A stretch of DNA of 64,000 nucleotides, taken from contig JAKFWF010000058.1 of NCBI GenBank assembly GCA_021730785.1, forward strand, positions 57,254-121,253, read 5' to 3'. Shown piece by piece: positions 26,825 through 36,399 of this stretch (position 1 is its first letter; each line of letters begins with the position of its first letter). The notes beneath the pieces are model-generated. The model was not told the origin of the DNA. It did no database searches and worked only from the letters and a program-made list of their open reading frames with translations. Source of the stretch: Hyphomicrobiaceae bacterium. Its GTDB lineage: Bacteria > Pseudomonadota > Alphaproteobacteria > Rhizobiales > Hyphomicrobiaceae. A program made the position numbers and the translations under genes.

Positions 26825-28435
26825 TCAGGCGACGCCGTCGGGCGGCGTCTTGGAACGCGACCGCCGCGACAGCAGCCGGCGCAACTGTGCAACACTGAGC
26901 ACGCCGGTGATCTGCATCAGGCCGAAGAACACCACGAGACCAATCCCGATCAGGCCGCCCAAGGCGCCGATCTTGACGACCACGCTCTGGTCGGCGTGGA
27001 GAAACCCTCGCACGAACGGTAGAATGGCCCATAAAACCGCACCCATGACGACGCTGGCAAGCAGGATCAGCGGCAGGGTGCGCACGAGCCGCGCGTCGAA
27101 CGAGAAATGTCCGCGCACCATCAGCCCCCGCCACAACATGATGGCGTTGACCCAGCCGGCGAGTGTCGTCGCAATTGCGATGCCCAGGTGCGGCATCACG
27201 CCGATTCTGCTGAACACCACGAACAGGGCGAGCGAGACCGCCACGTTGATCGCGAAGTTGATGGCCGCGAGCCGCAGCGGCGTCTTGGTGTCCTGGCGCG
27301 CGAAGTAGCCAGGCTGGAACACTTTCTGGATCACGAACGCAGGCAGGCCGGCGGCAAAGATCGCCAGCGCCGAGGCGGTCGGCGCGACGTCGGCCGCGGT
27401 GAAGGCGCCACGCTGGAACAGCACCGTGATCAGCGGCTCGGCGAGGACCGCGAGTGCGACCGCCGAGGGCACCGTCAGCAGGCTCGCGAATTCCAGCGAG
27501 CGGTTCTGCGCATCGAGTGCCGCCCCCTCGTCGCGGCGCGCCAGATGCCGCACGAGATCGGGCAGTAGCACGACACCGATCGCGACGCCGACGACACCGA
27601 GCGGCAACTGGTACAACCGGTCGGCATAATAGAGGAATGCACGCGCGCCGTCCTGGTAGGAGGCGATAATGCCGCCGATCAATAAATTGATCTGGGTGAT
27701 GCCGCCGGAAATCACACCGGGGATACCCAGACTGACCAGGCGGCGGATATCCGGGGTCAGACGCGGCCGGCGGAAGCCGAGCCCCATGCCGGCGCGATAG
27801 GCGGCGATCGCCAGCATGAACAACTGGGCGAAACCGGCGACGGCGACCCCCCAGGCGAGCAGCAGACCGGCGTCACGCCCGCCGGTGATGCCGAGCGACT
27901 GCGCGGCAAGCAGTACCAGTATGAGGATCAGGTTCAGCAAAATCGGCGCGGCGGCGGCGGCCGAGAACCGGCCGAGCGCGTTCAAGATGCCCGACAGCAG
28001 CGCGACGAGCGACATGCAGGTGAGATAGGGAAACGTGATCTGCGTCATGACGATCGACAGGTCGAACTTGTCGGCCGCGCCGCTGAAGCCTGGCGCGATG
28101 ACATACATCAGCCACGGCATGGCAGCGATCGCAGCCGCGCTCAGCAGCAGCAATATGAACAGCAGGCCAGCAAGCGCATCCTCGGCGAAGGCGCGCGCGG
28201 CGCCACGCCCGTCCCGGGTGAGCTTGTCGGTGAACAAGGGGACGAAGGCCGAGTTGAACGCGCCCTCGGCAAACAGCCGTCGGAACAGGTTCGGGAACTG
28301 GAATGCCACGACGAAGGCGTCGGCGGCAGCTCCGGTGCCGAGCACGCGGGCGATCAGGATGTCGCGACCAAAGCCCAGGACGCGGCTTACCATGGTGAGG
28401 CCGCTGACGGTGGCGAAGGCGCGATAGAGTTTCAT
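26825..28435 (-). CDS. murJ: Lipid II flippase MurJ
   Basis: 536 residues with about 14 membrane segments. The N-terminal signature MKLYRAFATVSGLTMVSRVLG and RDILIARVLGTGAAADAF, then FPNLFRRLFAEGAFNSAFVP, are diagnostic of the MviN/MurJ family that moves lipid II across the inner membrane. ATG at 28435 starts the conserved N-terminus; an upstream in-frame extension of 35 residues is unlikely. The gene follows, in transcription order, only the divergent acetyltransferase promoter. Confidence 0.95.
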   Translation of the reverse strand: MKLYRAFATVSGLTMVSRVLGFGRDILIARVLGTGAAADAFVVAFQFPNLFRRLFAEGAFNSAFVPLFTDKLTRDGRGAARAFAEDALAGLLFILLLLSAAAIAAMPWLMYVIAPGFSGAADKFDLSIVMTQITFPYLTCMSLVALLSGILNALGRFSAAAAAPILLNLILILVLLAAQSLGITGGRDAGLLLAWGVAVAGFAQLFMLAIAAYRAGMGLGFRRPRLTPDIRRLVSLGIPGVISGGITQINLLIGGIIASYQDGARAFLYYADRLYQLPLGVVGVAIGVVLLPDLVRHLARRDEGAALDAQNRSLEFASLLTVPSAVALAVLAEPLITVLFQRGAFTAADVAPTASALAIFAAGLPAFVIQKVFQPGYFARQDTKTPLRLAAINFAINVAVSLALFVVFSRIGVMPHLGIAIATTLAGWVNAIMLWRGLMVRGHFSFDARLVRTLPLILLASVVMGAVLWAILPFVRGFLHADQSVVVKIGALGGLIGIGLVVFFGLMQITGVLSVAQLRRLLSRRSRSKTPPDGVA

Positions 28436-28522
28436 GGGGCTCGGGCCTAGCCGACCCCCGCCGCCCCGGCAAGCGGGATTGACCGCGGACGCCTGCTGCC
28501 CGCCGGCACGCATGGGAGGTGT

Positions 28523-28550
28523 TGCGCTGGCATTGTCCACGTCTACTATA
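28523..28550 (+). promoter_or_regulatory. Possible promoter of the acetyltransferase gene
   Basis: TTGCGC (28523-28528), 16 bases, TACTAT (28545-28550), 33 bases before the ATG. The -10 overlaps an 8-base palindrome ACTATAGT (28546-28553) that could be an operator. Weak -35 match. Confidence 0.3.
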
Positions 28551-28583
28551 GTGGAACATCACGCTCGACAGGAGTGGCCTGCC

Positions 28584-29102
28584 ATGACGACCATCGAAAT
28601 ACTCACTCCCGCTGCCGCCGCAGAAGCCGTGCCGGCGCTGGCCGCCCTGCTGATCGACTGTGTTCTGGCCGGAGCGTCGGTGAGTTTTCAGCCGCCGCTC
28701 GAGCGCGACCGGGCCGAGGCGTTCTGGCGCAAAATCGCCGGCAACGTAGCCGACGGCACCGCGATCTTGCTCGCAGCCCGACAAGACGCGCGCATTGTCG
28801 GCACGGTGCAGGCGCAGTTCGCTGCGTCCGATAACCAGCCGCACCGGGCGGACATCGCGAAAATGCTGGTGCACTCGTCGGCGCGCCGGCGGGGCATCGG
28901 CGCTGCCCTGATGGGCGCAGCCGAGGTGGCGGCACGCGGAGCTGGCAAGACGCTGCTGACGCTCGACACCGTCACCGGCAGCGCCGGCGAGCGGCTCTAT
29001 GCCAGTGCCGGCTGGACCCGCGTCGGCGACATCCCGGACTATGCGCTCACGCCGTACGATGGTCTGTGCTCGACCACGATCTTCTACAAGCAGATCGCTT
29101 GA
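28584..29102 (+). CDS. GNAT-family N-acetyltransferase
   Basis: 172 residues. The acetyl-CoA-binding motif A is MLVHSSARRRGIGAALMGAA near 96-115, followed by LLTLDTVTGSAGERLYASAGW, the usual motif B. CAGGAG precedes the ATG by nine bases. Substrate unknown; the family includes small-molecule and protein acetyltransferases. Divergent from murJ and convergent with the tandem DMT genes. Confidence 0.88.
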   Translation: MTTIEILTPAAAAEAVPALAALLIDCVLAGASVSFQPPLERDRAEAFWRKIAGNVADGTAILLAARQDARIVGTVQAQFAASDNQPHRADIAKMLVHSSARRRGIGAALMGAAEVAARGAGKTLLTLDTVTGSAGERLYASAGWTRVGDIPDYALTPYDGLCSTTIFYKQIA

Positions 29103-29118
29103 ACGGGCCGACGCGCCG

Positions 29119-30027
29119 TCATCGCCCCACTTCGGCGGCGCTGGCGGCCCGCCGCTGCAACACCCGCTCGCGGTAGAACGTGTAGATGCCGGCGACCGTG
29201 ACGACGGCGATGCCGAAGAGCGCCAGGCCATCGGGCACATGCGCCCAGATCACGAGGTCGAGCAGGAGCGCCCACACGATGCCGGCATAGCGGAACGGGG
29301 CGACCACCGAGATCTCGGCCGCGCGCACTGAGGTGATCACGCACAGCTGGCCGAGCATCGAGCAGACGCCGGCGCCGAGCAGCTTCGCCAACGTCGGGCC
29401 GTCGGGCCAGGACCACTCTTCAACGAGGCAGCCGGCGAGGCTCACGATCGTCACCGCTACCGCCGAAAGGCCAAGGATCACTGGCGTCGGCAGCAGCGGA
29501 TCGATGCGCCGCGTCGAGATGTCGCGAAGTGCTGCAAACACCACCGAGACGACGGCGACGATCGCCCACCAGGTGAAGGCGTTTGTGCCGGGCTTGATGA
29601 TCAGCAGCGCGCCAAAGAGGCCGGCTGCGACCGCGCTCCACCGTCGCCACCCGACTTTCTCGCCGAGGAACAGCGCCGAGCCGGCGGTCAAGGTCAGCGG
29701 GCCGATCTGCAGCACCGCCATCAGGTCGGCGAAGTACATGCGCCCGAGCGCCGCCTGGAACAACAGCGATGCGACCACGTCGCCGGTCGCACGCAGACCC
29801 ATGGCGCGGCTCCAGGCGCGGTGCACTTCGGCGAGCGCGCCGGTCGCCCAGGCGAACGACAGCACAAGGATGGCCGACGTCAGGCTGCGGAAAAACATGG
29901 TCTCGCTGGTCGGCAGCTTGGCCGAGGCGAGTTTCATCATCGCATCACCGCAGCAGAACAGCGCGGTCGCCGTCACCATGGCGACAATGCCCTGCATGGG
30001 GCCCGACAGGCGTGTGAATGCGCTCAC
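29119..30027 (-). CDS. DMT-superfamily (EamA) permease, tandem copy B
   Basis: 302 residues, about ten membrane segments. The start is GTG at 30027, overlapping the previous stop as GTGA; this places VSAFTRLSGPMQGIVAMV at the N-terminus. Internal text VGWRRWSAVAAGLFGALLI, KPGTNAF and VVAPFRYAGIVWALLLDL matches the neighbouring permease at the same places, so the pair arose by duplication. It may form a heterodimer with that neighbour. Substrate unknown. Confidence 0.85.
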   Translation of the reverse strand: MSAFTRLSGPMQGIVAMVTATALFCCGDAMMKLASAKLPTSETMFFRSLTSAILVLSFAWATGALAEVHRAWSRAMGLRATGDVVASLLFQAALGRMYFADLMAVLQIGPLTLTAGSALFLGEKVGWRRWSAVAAGLFGALLIIKPGTNAFTWWAIVAVVSVVFAALRDISTRRIDPLLPTPVILGLSAVAVTIVSLAGCLVEEWSWPDGPTLAKLLGAGVCSMLGQLCVITSVRAAEISVVAPFRYAGIVWALLLDLVIWAHVPDGLALFGIAVVTVAGIYTFYRERVLQRRAASAAEVGR

Positions 30028-30941
30028 GATTTCGCCGCCTCGCGCCGGCGCACGCTTTCCCGATGGAACGTGTAGACGCCGGCGCCGACCACGATGGCGA
30101 TGCCGAGATAGGTCACGAGATCGGGCACTTCGCCGAAGATCACATAGCCCCACAGCAGGGCGACCAGCATGCTGGCGTAGCGGAACGGGGCGACGACCGC
30201 GATCTCGCCGGAGCGCATGGCAATGATGGCGCCATAATAGCCACCCGACACGCCAAGCGCGGAGAAGGCGAGGCCGACCAGCATTTGGCCGTCGACCTCG
30301 ATCCAGCTCTGGAACAGGCGCCCGCAAAGGCCAGCGGCCGTGGTCGCCGTCGCCGAGGCGAGGATCAGCAGGACGGCTGGAATGGCATTGCCCATGGCGC
30401 GCGTGACGAGGTCGCGCAGGGCGACGCACAGCACGCAGACGACGATCAGCAGGCCGGCTGGATTGAAGGCGCTCGTGCCGGGCCGGATGATCAGCAGCAC
30501 GCCGAGCAGCCCGACGATGGTTGCGAGCCACCGGCGCCAGCCGACCGGCTCGTTGAGGAACAGTGCCGCGCCCGCCGTCACCGCGAGCGGAGTGAACTGG
30601 CCGATCGCTGCGGCGTCGGCGAACGGCATGAGAACGAGGCCGCTGAAGAAGAAGATGGTCGCGCCCACTTCCCCCGCCGTGCGCAAGCCGACCACCGGCG
30701 TCAGCAGTGCACGGCAGTGCCAATAGGCGCCGCTGGCCAAGGCCAGTGTGCCGATGAGCACGACCGTCCATATGCCGCGCACGAACATGATCTGACTGAC
30801 CGGCATGTCGCGGCCGACGATCTTGATCAGCGTGTCGCTCGTCACGAAGCAGGCCATGGCCGCCACCATGGCGAGGATGCCGCGCGCGTTGGAACCTGCC
30901 GCATCGGTGGCCGGCCGCGCGCCTTCGAGTGTCGTTGCCAT
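30024..30941 (-). CDS. DMT-superfamily (EamA) permease, tandem copy A
   Basis: 305 residues, about ten membrane segments. MATTLEGARPATDAAG is taken as the start because the first membrane helix (ILAMVAAMACFVTSD) follows at once; the long upstream frame is compositionally odd. Shared blocks with the next gene: VGWRRWLATIVGLLGVLLII, RPGTSAF and VVAPFRYASMLVALLWGY. Translationally coupled to the downstream copy. Confidence 0.83.
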   Translation of the reverse strand: MATTLEGARPATDAAGSNARGILAMVAAMACFVTSDTLIKIVGRDMPVSQIMFVRGIWTVVLIGTLALASGAYWHCRALLTPVVGLRTAGEVGATIFFFSGLVLMPFADAAAIGQFTPLAVTAGAALFLNEPVGWRRWLATIVGLLGVLLIIRPGTSAFNPAGLLIVVCVLCVALRDLVTRAMGNAIPAVLLILASATATTAAGLCGRLFQSWIEVDGQMLVGLAFSALGVSGGYYGAIIAMRSGEIAVVAPFRYASMLVALLWGYVIFGEVPDLVTYLGIAIVVGAGVYTFHRESVRRREAAKS

Positions 30942-31092
30942 CTGTGCCAAAAGTCTCCCCGGGACCGCGCGTGCTGGAAGCTCGACGCAGGTTGTCTGGC
31001 GGGTTTCATGGCATGGCCCAGTGGTCGGCGAAAGGTATGTGGCTGCATGGCACGTGACCGGGTCACATGACCACGGCACCGGCGAGCCGATA

Positions 31093-32259
31093 TCAGTCGC
31101 GCCGCGCCTCGGCGAGCGCCTCGGGGAGAGCTTCAGCAAACACAGCAAGGTCGGCGGGCACTCCGGCGCTGACGCGGATGCAGCGGTCGAGCGGAACGAC
31201 GCCCGGCATGCGCACGAAAATGTCGCGGGCAATCAGGGCCGCCAGCACGCGGCGCGCGAAAGCGCCGTCACGGCCGCAGTCGATGGCGACGAAGTTGGTG
31301 GCCGACGGCAGAGCCGCAAGCCCGTTTGCGGTAGCGATGGCGCCGATCTCAGCCCTGGCGGCGGCGACGCTGCCCAGGACCTCGCTCAAATGTGCCTGAT
31401 CGGCCAGGGCAGCCAGGGCGCCGGCCTGGGCCATGCGGGTCATGCCGAAATGGTTGCGGATCTTGTCGAAGCTGCGGATCACGCTGCTTTCGCCGATGAT
31501 GTAGCCGATACGGGCTCCCGCCAACCCGTAGGCCTTGGAGAAGGTGCGCAAGCGCAGGACTTGGCGGTTCTCGACATCGAGCGCGGGCAGCGTGCCGGGG
31601 GGCGCGAAATCGCTGTAGGCTTCGTCGAGGCAGAGCACGACGCCGGGCGGCAGGCGGTCGATGAAGGTTTGGACCTCGGTGGCCGGCCACCAGGACCCCA
31701 TCGGGTTGTCCGGGTTGGCGAAGTAGATCATGCGGGCCGAATGGGCGCGGGCGAGGTCGAGCAGTGCCGGCGGGTTTTCGCGATCCTGTTCGTAGGCGGC
31801 GAACTGCAGCTGGCCGCCGTAACCGGTGACGTGAAAATTGAACGTCGGGTAGGCGCCACGCGACGTCACAACCGTGTCGCCGGGATCGAGAAACAGCCGC
31901 ACGGCATAGCCGAAAAAGCCATCGATGCCTTCGCCGACCATGACGTTGCCGGGCGCTACGCGGTGGTGCGCGGCGATCGCTGCCTTCAGGTCATGGTTTT
32001 CCGGGTCGCCGTACATCCAGCTTTCCGCGGCAGCCGTTGCCATCGCAGCGACCGCGCGGGGCGATGGCCCGAACGCGCACTCGTTGGCCCCGATCCTGGC
32101 GCGGAACGGCCGGCCGCGTGCCCGCTGCTGCGCTTCCGGCCCGACGAACGGCACGGTCGACGGCAGATCGGCGCAGAGGGCTGACTGGCGGGGCGCTGGT
32201 ACAGGCGGCTGCAAGGGGCTGACCTCCGAAACGTGGAACGCTGGCTGGCCGATTGTCAT
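31093..32259 (-). CDS. HisC-like PLP-dependent aminotransferase
   Basis: 388 residues, fold type I. PLP lysine Lys242 in RTFSKAYGLAGARIGY; NPDNPMGSW, LCLDEAYSDFAP and the C-terminal CIRVSAGVP arginine segment are typical of histidinol-phosphate-type aminotransferases. A 50-residue leader precedes the fold. No his genes are nearby, so it may use another substrate such as phenylalanine, tyrosine or a phosphonate-like amino acid. Divergent from nadE, with an inverted repeat in between. Confidence 0.82.
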   Translation of the reverse strand: MTIGQPAFHVSEVSPLQPPVPAPRQSALCADLPSTVPFVGPEAQQRARGRPFRARIGANECAFGPSPRAVAAMATAAAESWMYGDPENHDLKAAIAAHHRVAPGNVMVGEGIDGFFGYAVRLFLDPGDTVVTSRGAYPTFNFHVTGYGGQLQFAAYEQDRENPPALLDLARAHSARMIYFANPDNPMGSWWPATEVQTFIDRLPPGVVLCLDEAYSDFAPPGTLPALDVENRQVLRLRTFSKAYGLAGARIGYIIGESSVIRSFDKIRNHFGMTRMAQAGALAALADQAHLSEVLGSVAAARAEIGAIATANGLAALPSATNFVAIDCGRDGAFARRVLAALIARDIFVRMPGVVPLDRCIRVSAGVPADLAVFAEALPEALAEARRD

Positions 32260-32263
32260 ATCC

Positions 32264-32312
32264 GTGCAGCCCGACCGCGACAATCCGCCGTCGGGCCGCC
32301 GTCGGGCTGCAC
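32264..32312. promoter_or_regulatory. 12-bp inverted repeat in the aminotransferase / nadE divergent region
   Basis: GTGCAGCCCGAC (32264-32275) and GTCGGGCTGCAC (32301-32312) are exact reverse complements with 25 bases between. GTCGGGC also occurs at 32290 and 32315. It begins five bases before the aminotransferase ATG, so it could be an operator or an mRNA hairpin over that gene's leader. Confidence 0.5.
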
Positions 32313-32430
32313 GGTCGGGCAACCGTTTCGGCACGGCTGCCTCGACCCGACTGCTCACCTCCCTGACCGGCGGGCATTGCGCGCCGTTTGCCTCGTTGCC
32401 TCTCGCGCGCCCCCTCGATACTCTTGGCCC

Positions 32431-34185
32431 ATGAACACGATCACTCCCATCACCCGACGCTTGAACATCGCGCTCGCGCAGGCCAACCCCACGGTCGGCG
32501 ACCTTGCCGGCAACATCGTGAAGGCGCGCCACGCCCATGCCGAAGCTGCGCGCCTTGGCGCCGATCTCGTGGTGCTGCCCGAGTTGTTCGTCACCGGCTA
32601 TCCGCCCGAGGACCTGGTCAAGAAGCCGGCATTTGTCGCAGCCGCGCGCGCTGCGACGGAGGCGCTGGCAGCTTCACTCCCGCCCGATGGTCCCGGCATG
32701 CTGGTCGGCACGGTGTGGCCCGAGGACGGCAAGGTCTATAACGCGGTCGTCCTGATCGACGGCGGCACAATCCAAGGCGTGCGCTTCAAGGTCGATCTGC
32801 CGAACTATGGCGTGTTCGACGAGAAGCGCGTGTTCGACGCGGGGCCATTGCCGGGGCCCCTCAACTTCCGTGGCGTGCGCATCGGCGCGCCGATCTGCGA
32901 AGATATCTGGACGAGCGAGGTGACCGAGTGCCTGGCCGAGACCGGCGCCGAAATCCTGATCTCGCCTAACGGCTCGCCGTTCGACTGGCCAAAGCCGCAC
33001 CAGCGCCAGGACGTGGCGGTGACTCGCGTCACGGAAACCGGCCTGCCGCTGATCTATCTCAACCAGATCGGCGGGCAGGACGAACTGGTGTTCGACGGGG
33101 CCTCGTTCGTGCTCAACGCCGATTGCAGCCTCGCGGTGCAGCTGCCGGCCTGGGAGGAAGCGATCATCCTCACCGCGTGGCACAAGGGCGTCGACGGGTG
33201 GAGCTGCGCATCGGGGCCAAAGGCGCTGCTGCCGGAACTGGATGCCGCAGCCTATCACGCCTGCATGCTGGGCCTGCGCGATTACGTGACGAAGAACGGG
33301 TTTCCGAGCGTGGTGCTCGGGCTATCGGGCGGTGTCGATTCGGCGCTGGTCGCTGCCATTGCCGCCGACGCGCTCGGCCCCGACAAGGTGCACGCCGTGA
33401 TGCTGCCCTATCGCTACACGTCGAAGGACAGTCTGGTCGACGCCAGCGCCTGCGCCAAGGCGCTCGGCATCCGCTATGACAGCGTTGCGATCGGCGGCCC
33501 GGTCGATGCGGTCATGACGTCGCTTGCCGACATGTTCGCCGGCACGCAGCCCGGCTTGACGGAGGAAAACATCCAGAGCCGCATCCGCGGCACGACCCTG
33601 ATGGCCATATCGAACAAGTTCGGCGGCATGGTGCTGACCACCGGCAACAAGAGCGAGATGTCGGTCGGCTATGCGACGCTCTATGGCGATATGAACGGCG
33701 GGTTCAACCCGATCAAGGATCTCTACAAAATGGAGGTCTATCGCCTGTGCCGCTGGCGTAACGCCCATGTGCCGAAGGGGGGCAAGGCGCCGGGTGGCAT
33801 CGTGATCCCGGAAAACATCATCACAAAGGCCCCGACGGCCGAACTGCGCGAGAACCAGAAGGACCAGGATTCGCTGCCCGAGTACGAGGTTCTCGACGAT
33901 ATCCTCAAATGCCTCGTCGAACAGGAAATGCCGGTGCCGGCCATCATCGCGCGCGGCCATCCGGTCGAGGTGGTGAAGAAGATCGAGCGGCTGCTGTATC
34001 TGGCCGAATACAAGCGCCGGCAGGCTGCCCCCGGCGTCAAGATCTCGGCCCGCAACTTCGGTCGCGATCGGCGCTATCCGATCACCAACCGCTTCCGCGA
34101 AGAACTCGCTGCGCCAGCAGTATTGGCGCCCGCCAGCGTGCCGAGAAACGTCCGCCCCCGGGCAGATGGCGGTGACGTGGGGTAA
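32431..34185 (+). CDS. nadE: Glutamine-dependent NAD+ synthetase
   Basis: 584 residues, two domains. The N-terminal nitrilase-type glutaminase has Glu51 (LPELFVTGYPPEDL), a Lys in KVDLPNYGVFDEKR and Cys in GAPICEDIW. The C-terminal synthetase has the ATP P-loop GLSGGVDSALVAAI, then TTGNKSEMSVGYATLYGDM. It amidates nicotinic acid adenine dinucleotide with ammonia tunnelled from glutamine. ATG at 32431 gives the normal N-terminus. Confidence 0.96.
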   Translation: MNTITPITRRLNIALAQANPTVGDLAGNIVKARHAHAEAARLGADLVVLPELFVTGYPPEDLVKKPAFVAAARAATEALAASLPPDGPGMLVGTVWPEDGKVYNAVVLIDGGTIQGVRFKVDLPNYGVFDEKRVFDAGPLPGPLNFRGVRIGAPICEDIWTSEVTECLAETGAEILISPNGSPFDWPKPHQRQDVAVTRVTETGLPLIYLNQIGGQDELVFDGASFVLNADCSLAVQLPAWEEAIILTAWHKGVDGWSCASGPKALLPELDAAAYHACMLGLRDYVTKNGFPSVVLGLSGGVDSALVAAIAADALGPDKVHAVMLPYRYTSKDSLVDASACAKALGIRYDSVAIGGPVDAVMTSLADMFAGTQPGLTEENIQSRIRGTTLMAISNKFGGMVLTTGNKSEMSVGYATLYGDMNGGFNPIKDLYKMEVYRLCRWRNAHVPKGGKAPGGIVIPENIITKAPTAELRENQKDQDSLPEYEVLDDILKCLVEQEMPVPAIIARGHPVEVVKKIERLLYLAEYKRRQAAPGVKISARNFGRDRRYPITNRFREELAAPAVLAPASVPRNVRPRADGGDVG

Positions 34186-34190
34186 GGCCC

Positions 34191-36296
34191 TCACACGCCC
34201 ATCACCACGCGCACGGCATCGTAAATCGCCGCGTGGATGTTGCGGGAGGCGACCGCGTCGCCGATGCGGAACAGCTGGAACTTGTTTTGCGGCGCGGTGA
34301 TCAGGGTCTGGGGGCGGTGCGCGATGAGGGCCGCCTGGTCCACTTCGCCGAGGTTGTTCGACAGCGGCTTCAGCGCGAAATACAGTTCGTCGACCGGCAA
34401 GGTGCCAGCTTCCACCACCACTTGGTCGACGCGGCGCTCGTGGCGTCTGCCGCTATAGGCATTATGGAGCGTTGCAACGAGCGTATTGCCGTCGCGCGAC
34501 ACCCGCTCCAGCGACACGTTGAGCGTCGTCGTGATGCTGTGCTTGTCGAAGGCCTTGAGGAAGGCTGGATAGTTGAGCCCGCCCACATCGGGGCCGACCG
34601 TGCGCTCCGGTGTCGCGAACTCGACGTTCGATCCTGCTTCGCCCAGGAACTCCGCGGTGACGAGCCCGGCATGGGCGCCGTTGTCGTCGAACAGCAGTAT
34701 GTTATCGGCCGGCCGCATGGCACCCGACAGAATATCCCACGACGTCGTGACGAGATCGGCGCCGGCATCGAGGAACGAGGTGTTGGGAATGCCGCCGGTG
34801 GCGATGATCACAACGCCGGGGCTTTCGGCCAGAACGTCGGCCACATCGGCGATCGTGTTGTAGCGAAATTCGACGCCCATGCGCGCGCACTCGGCCAAGC
34901 GCCAGTCAACGATGCCCTGTGTTTCGCGGCGGCGCTTCACCACGGTCTGCAGGCGCAATTGCCCGCCGGCACGGTCGGCTGCCTCGAATACGGTGACCGC
35001 GTGTCCGCGTTCGCCGGCAATGCGCGCCGCCTCGAGCCCGCCTGGACCGGCACCGATCACCACGACCTTGCGGCGTGGGCCCGTCGATCGCGGGATCACG
35101 TGGGGAATGTTCGCCTCGCGTCCAGTGGCCGCGTTATGCACACAAAAGCTGTCGCCGCCGAAATAGATGCGGTCGATGCAATAGGCCTGGCCGACGCAGG
35201 GGCGGATCTGATCCTCGCGGCCTTCAATGATCTTGCGGACGATGTGCGGATCGGCGAGGTGCGCGCGCGTCATGCCGACCATGTCGAGCTTGCCGGTCGC
35301 AACCGCATGCCGGGCGGTCGCCACATCCTGGATGCGGGCAGCGTGGAACACCGGGAATTTGGTCTCGGCGCGGACTTCGCCGGCAAAATCGAGATGCGGC
35401 GCCGACTGCATGCCCATGATCGGGATTACGCGGCCCAACGCCTCGTCGTGGTCGATGTGGCCCTTGATGACGTTGATGAAGTCGATGTGGCCTGATGCTG
35501 CCAGCCGCCGTGCGATCTCCAGGCCCTCGGCCTTAGTGATGCCGCGCGCCCAGTCCTCGTCACACACCATGCGTGCGCCGACGATGGGCTTTGGCCCGAT
35601 GCGGGCGCGGATCGCCTCGTACACTTCGAGCGAGAACCGCATCCGGTTGTCGAGGCTGCCGCCGTAGTGGTCATCCCGCTTGTTGGTGGCCGGCGACCAA
35701 AATTGATCAAGGAAATGGCCATACAGTTCAAGTTCGAAGCCGTCGAGGCCGGCTGCGATGACCTTTTCTGCGGCATCGGCGTAGTCGCGCTTGATCCGCT
35801 CCAGATCCCAGTCCTCGGCGGCCTTGGGAAAGGCGCGGTGGGCCGCCTCGCGCACCATCGATGGTGCGACGACAGGTAACCAGTCGGCCTTGCTCCAGCC
35901 TGTCCTGCGACCGAGATGCGTGATCTGGATCATCACGGCCGCGCCATGGCTGTGCACGTCGTCGGCCAGTTCCCGCAGCCAGCGGACACTCTCGTCCTTG
36001 TACAGCAGGATGTTGCCGAACGCCTGCGGGCTGTCGGGTGACACGCAGGCCGAGCCGCCGATCATGGTCAATGCGATGCCGCCCTTGGCCTTCTCGCTAT
36101 GATAGAGTCGGTAGCGCTCCTTCGGCAGGCCGTCCTCGGTGTAGGCGGGCTCGTGCGCGGTCGACATCAAGCGATTGCGCAAGGTGAGGTGCCGCAACAG
36201 GTAGGGCTGCAAAAGGGGATCGGCAGGAGGGTGCATCACATCGTCCGCAGGTTGGGGAGGCGTGCCCACAGTGTGGGCCGCAGCGGTAAGGCTCAT
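34191..36296 (-). CDS. NADH:flavin oxidoreductase, trimethylamine/dimethylglycine dehydrogenase type
   Basis: 701 residues. An OYE-like TIM barrel (about 25-360) binds FMN; then a cluster motif; then an FAD/NAD Rossmann domain with VVVIGAGPGGLEAARIAGER at 411. In trimethylamine dehydrogenase the [4Fe-4S] site is C-x2-C-x2-C-x12-C. Here Cys367, Cys373 and Cys385 remain but position 370 is Gln (CVGQAYC). Relatives include DgcA and stachydrine/N-methylproline demethylases, which remove N-methyl groups. Next to creatinase and sarcosine oxidase, demethylation of an N-methyl compound such as dimethylglycine is plausible but unproven. Start MSLTAAAHTVG. Confidence 0.83.
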   Translation of the reverse strand: MSLTAAAHTVGTPPQPADDVMHPPADPLLQPYLLRHLTLRNRLMSTAHEPAYTEDGLPKERYRLYHSEKAKGGIALTMIGGSACVSPDSPQAFGNILLYKDESVRWLRELADDVHSHGAAVMIQITHLGRRTGWSKADWLPVVAPSMVREAAHRAFPKAAEDWDLERIKRDYADAAEKVIAAGLDGFELELYGHFLDQFWSPATNKRDDHYGGSLDNRMRFSLEVYEAIRARIGPKPIVGARMVCDEDWARGITKAEGLEIARRLAASGHIDFINVIKGHIDHDEALGRVIPIMGMQSAPHLDFAGEVRAETKFPVFHAARIQDVATARHAVATGKLDMVGMTRAHLADPHIVRKIIEGREDQIRPCVGQAYCIDRIYFGGDSFCVHNAATGREANIPHVIPRSTGPRRKVVVIGAGPGGLEAARIAGERGHAVTVFEAADRAGGQLRLQTVVKRRRETQGIVDWRLAECARMGVEFRYNTIADVADVLAESPGVVIIATGGIPNTSFLDAGADLVTTSWDILSGAMRPADNILLFDDNGAHAGLVTAEFLGEAGSNVEFATPERTVGPDVGGLNYPAFLKAFDKHSITTTLNVSLERVSRDGNTLVATLHNAYSGRRHERRVDQVVVEAGTLPVDELYFALKPLSNNLGEVDQAALIAHRPQTLITAPQNKFQLFRIGDAVASRNIHAAIYDAVRVVMGV

Positions 36297-36399
36297 GCAA
36301 GTGTTTTCTACCGGCCGCAGGCAATTGCGTCGCGCGCGGCACATAAAGTTTCGCTACTTGGCGTTCCTCGCGCGGCGGGTCGGGTTGTACTTGGCAGCA

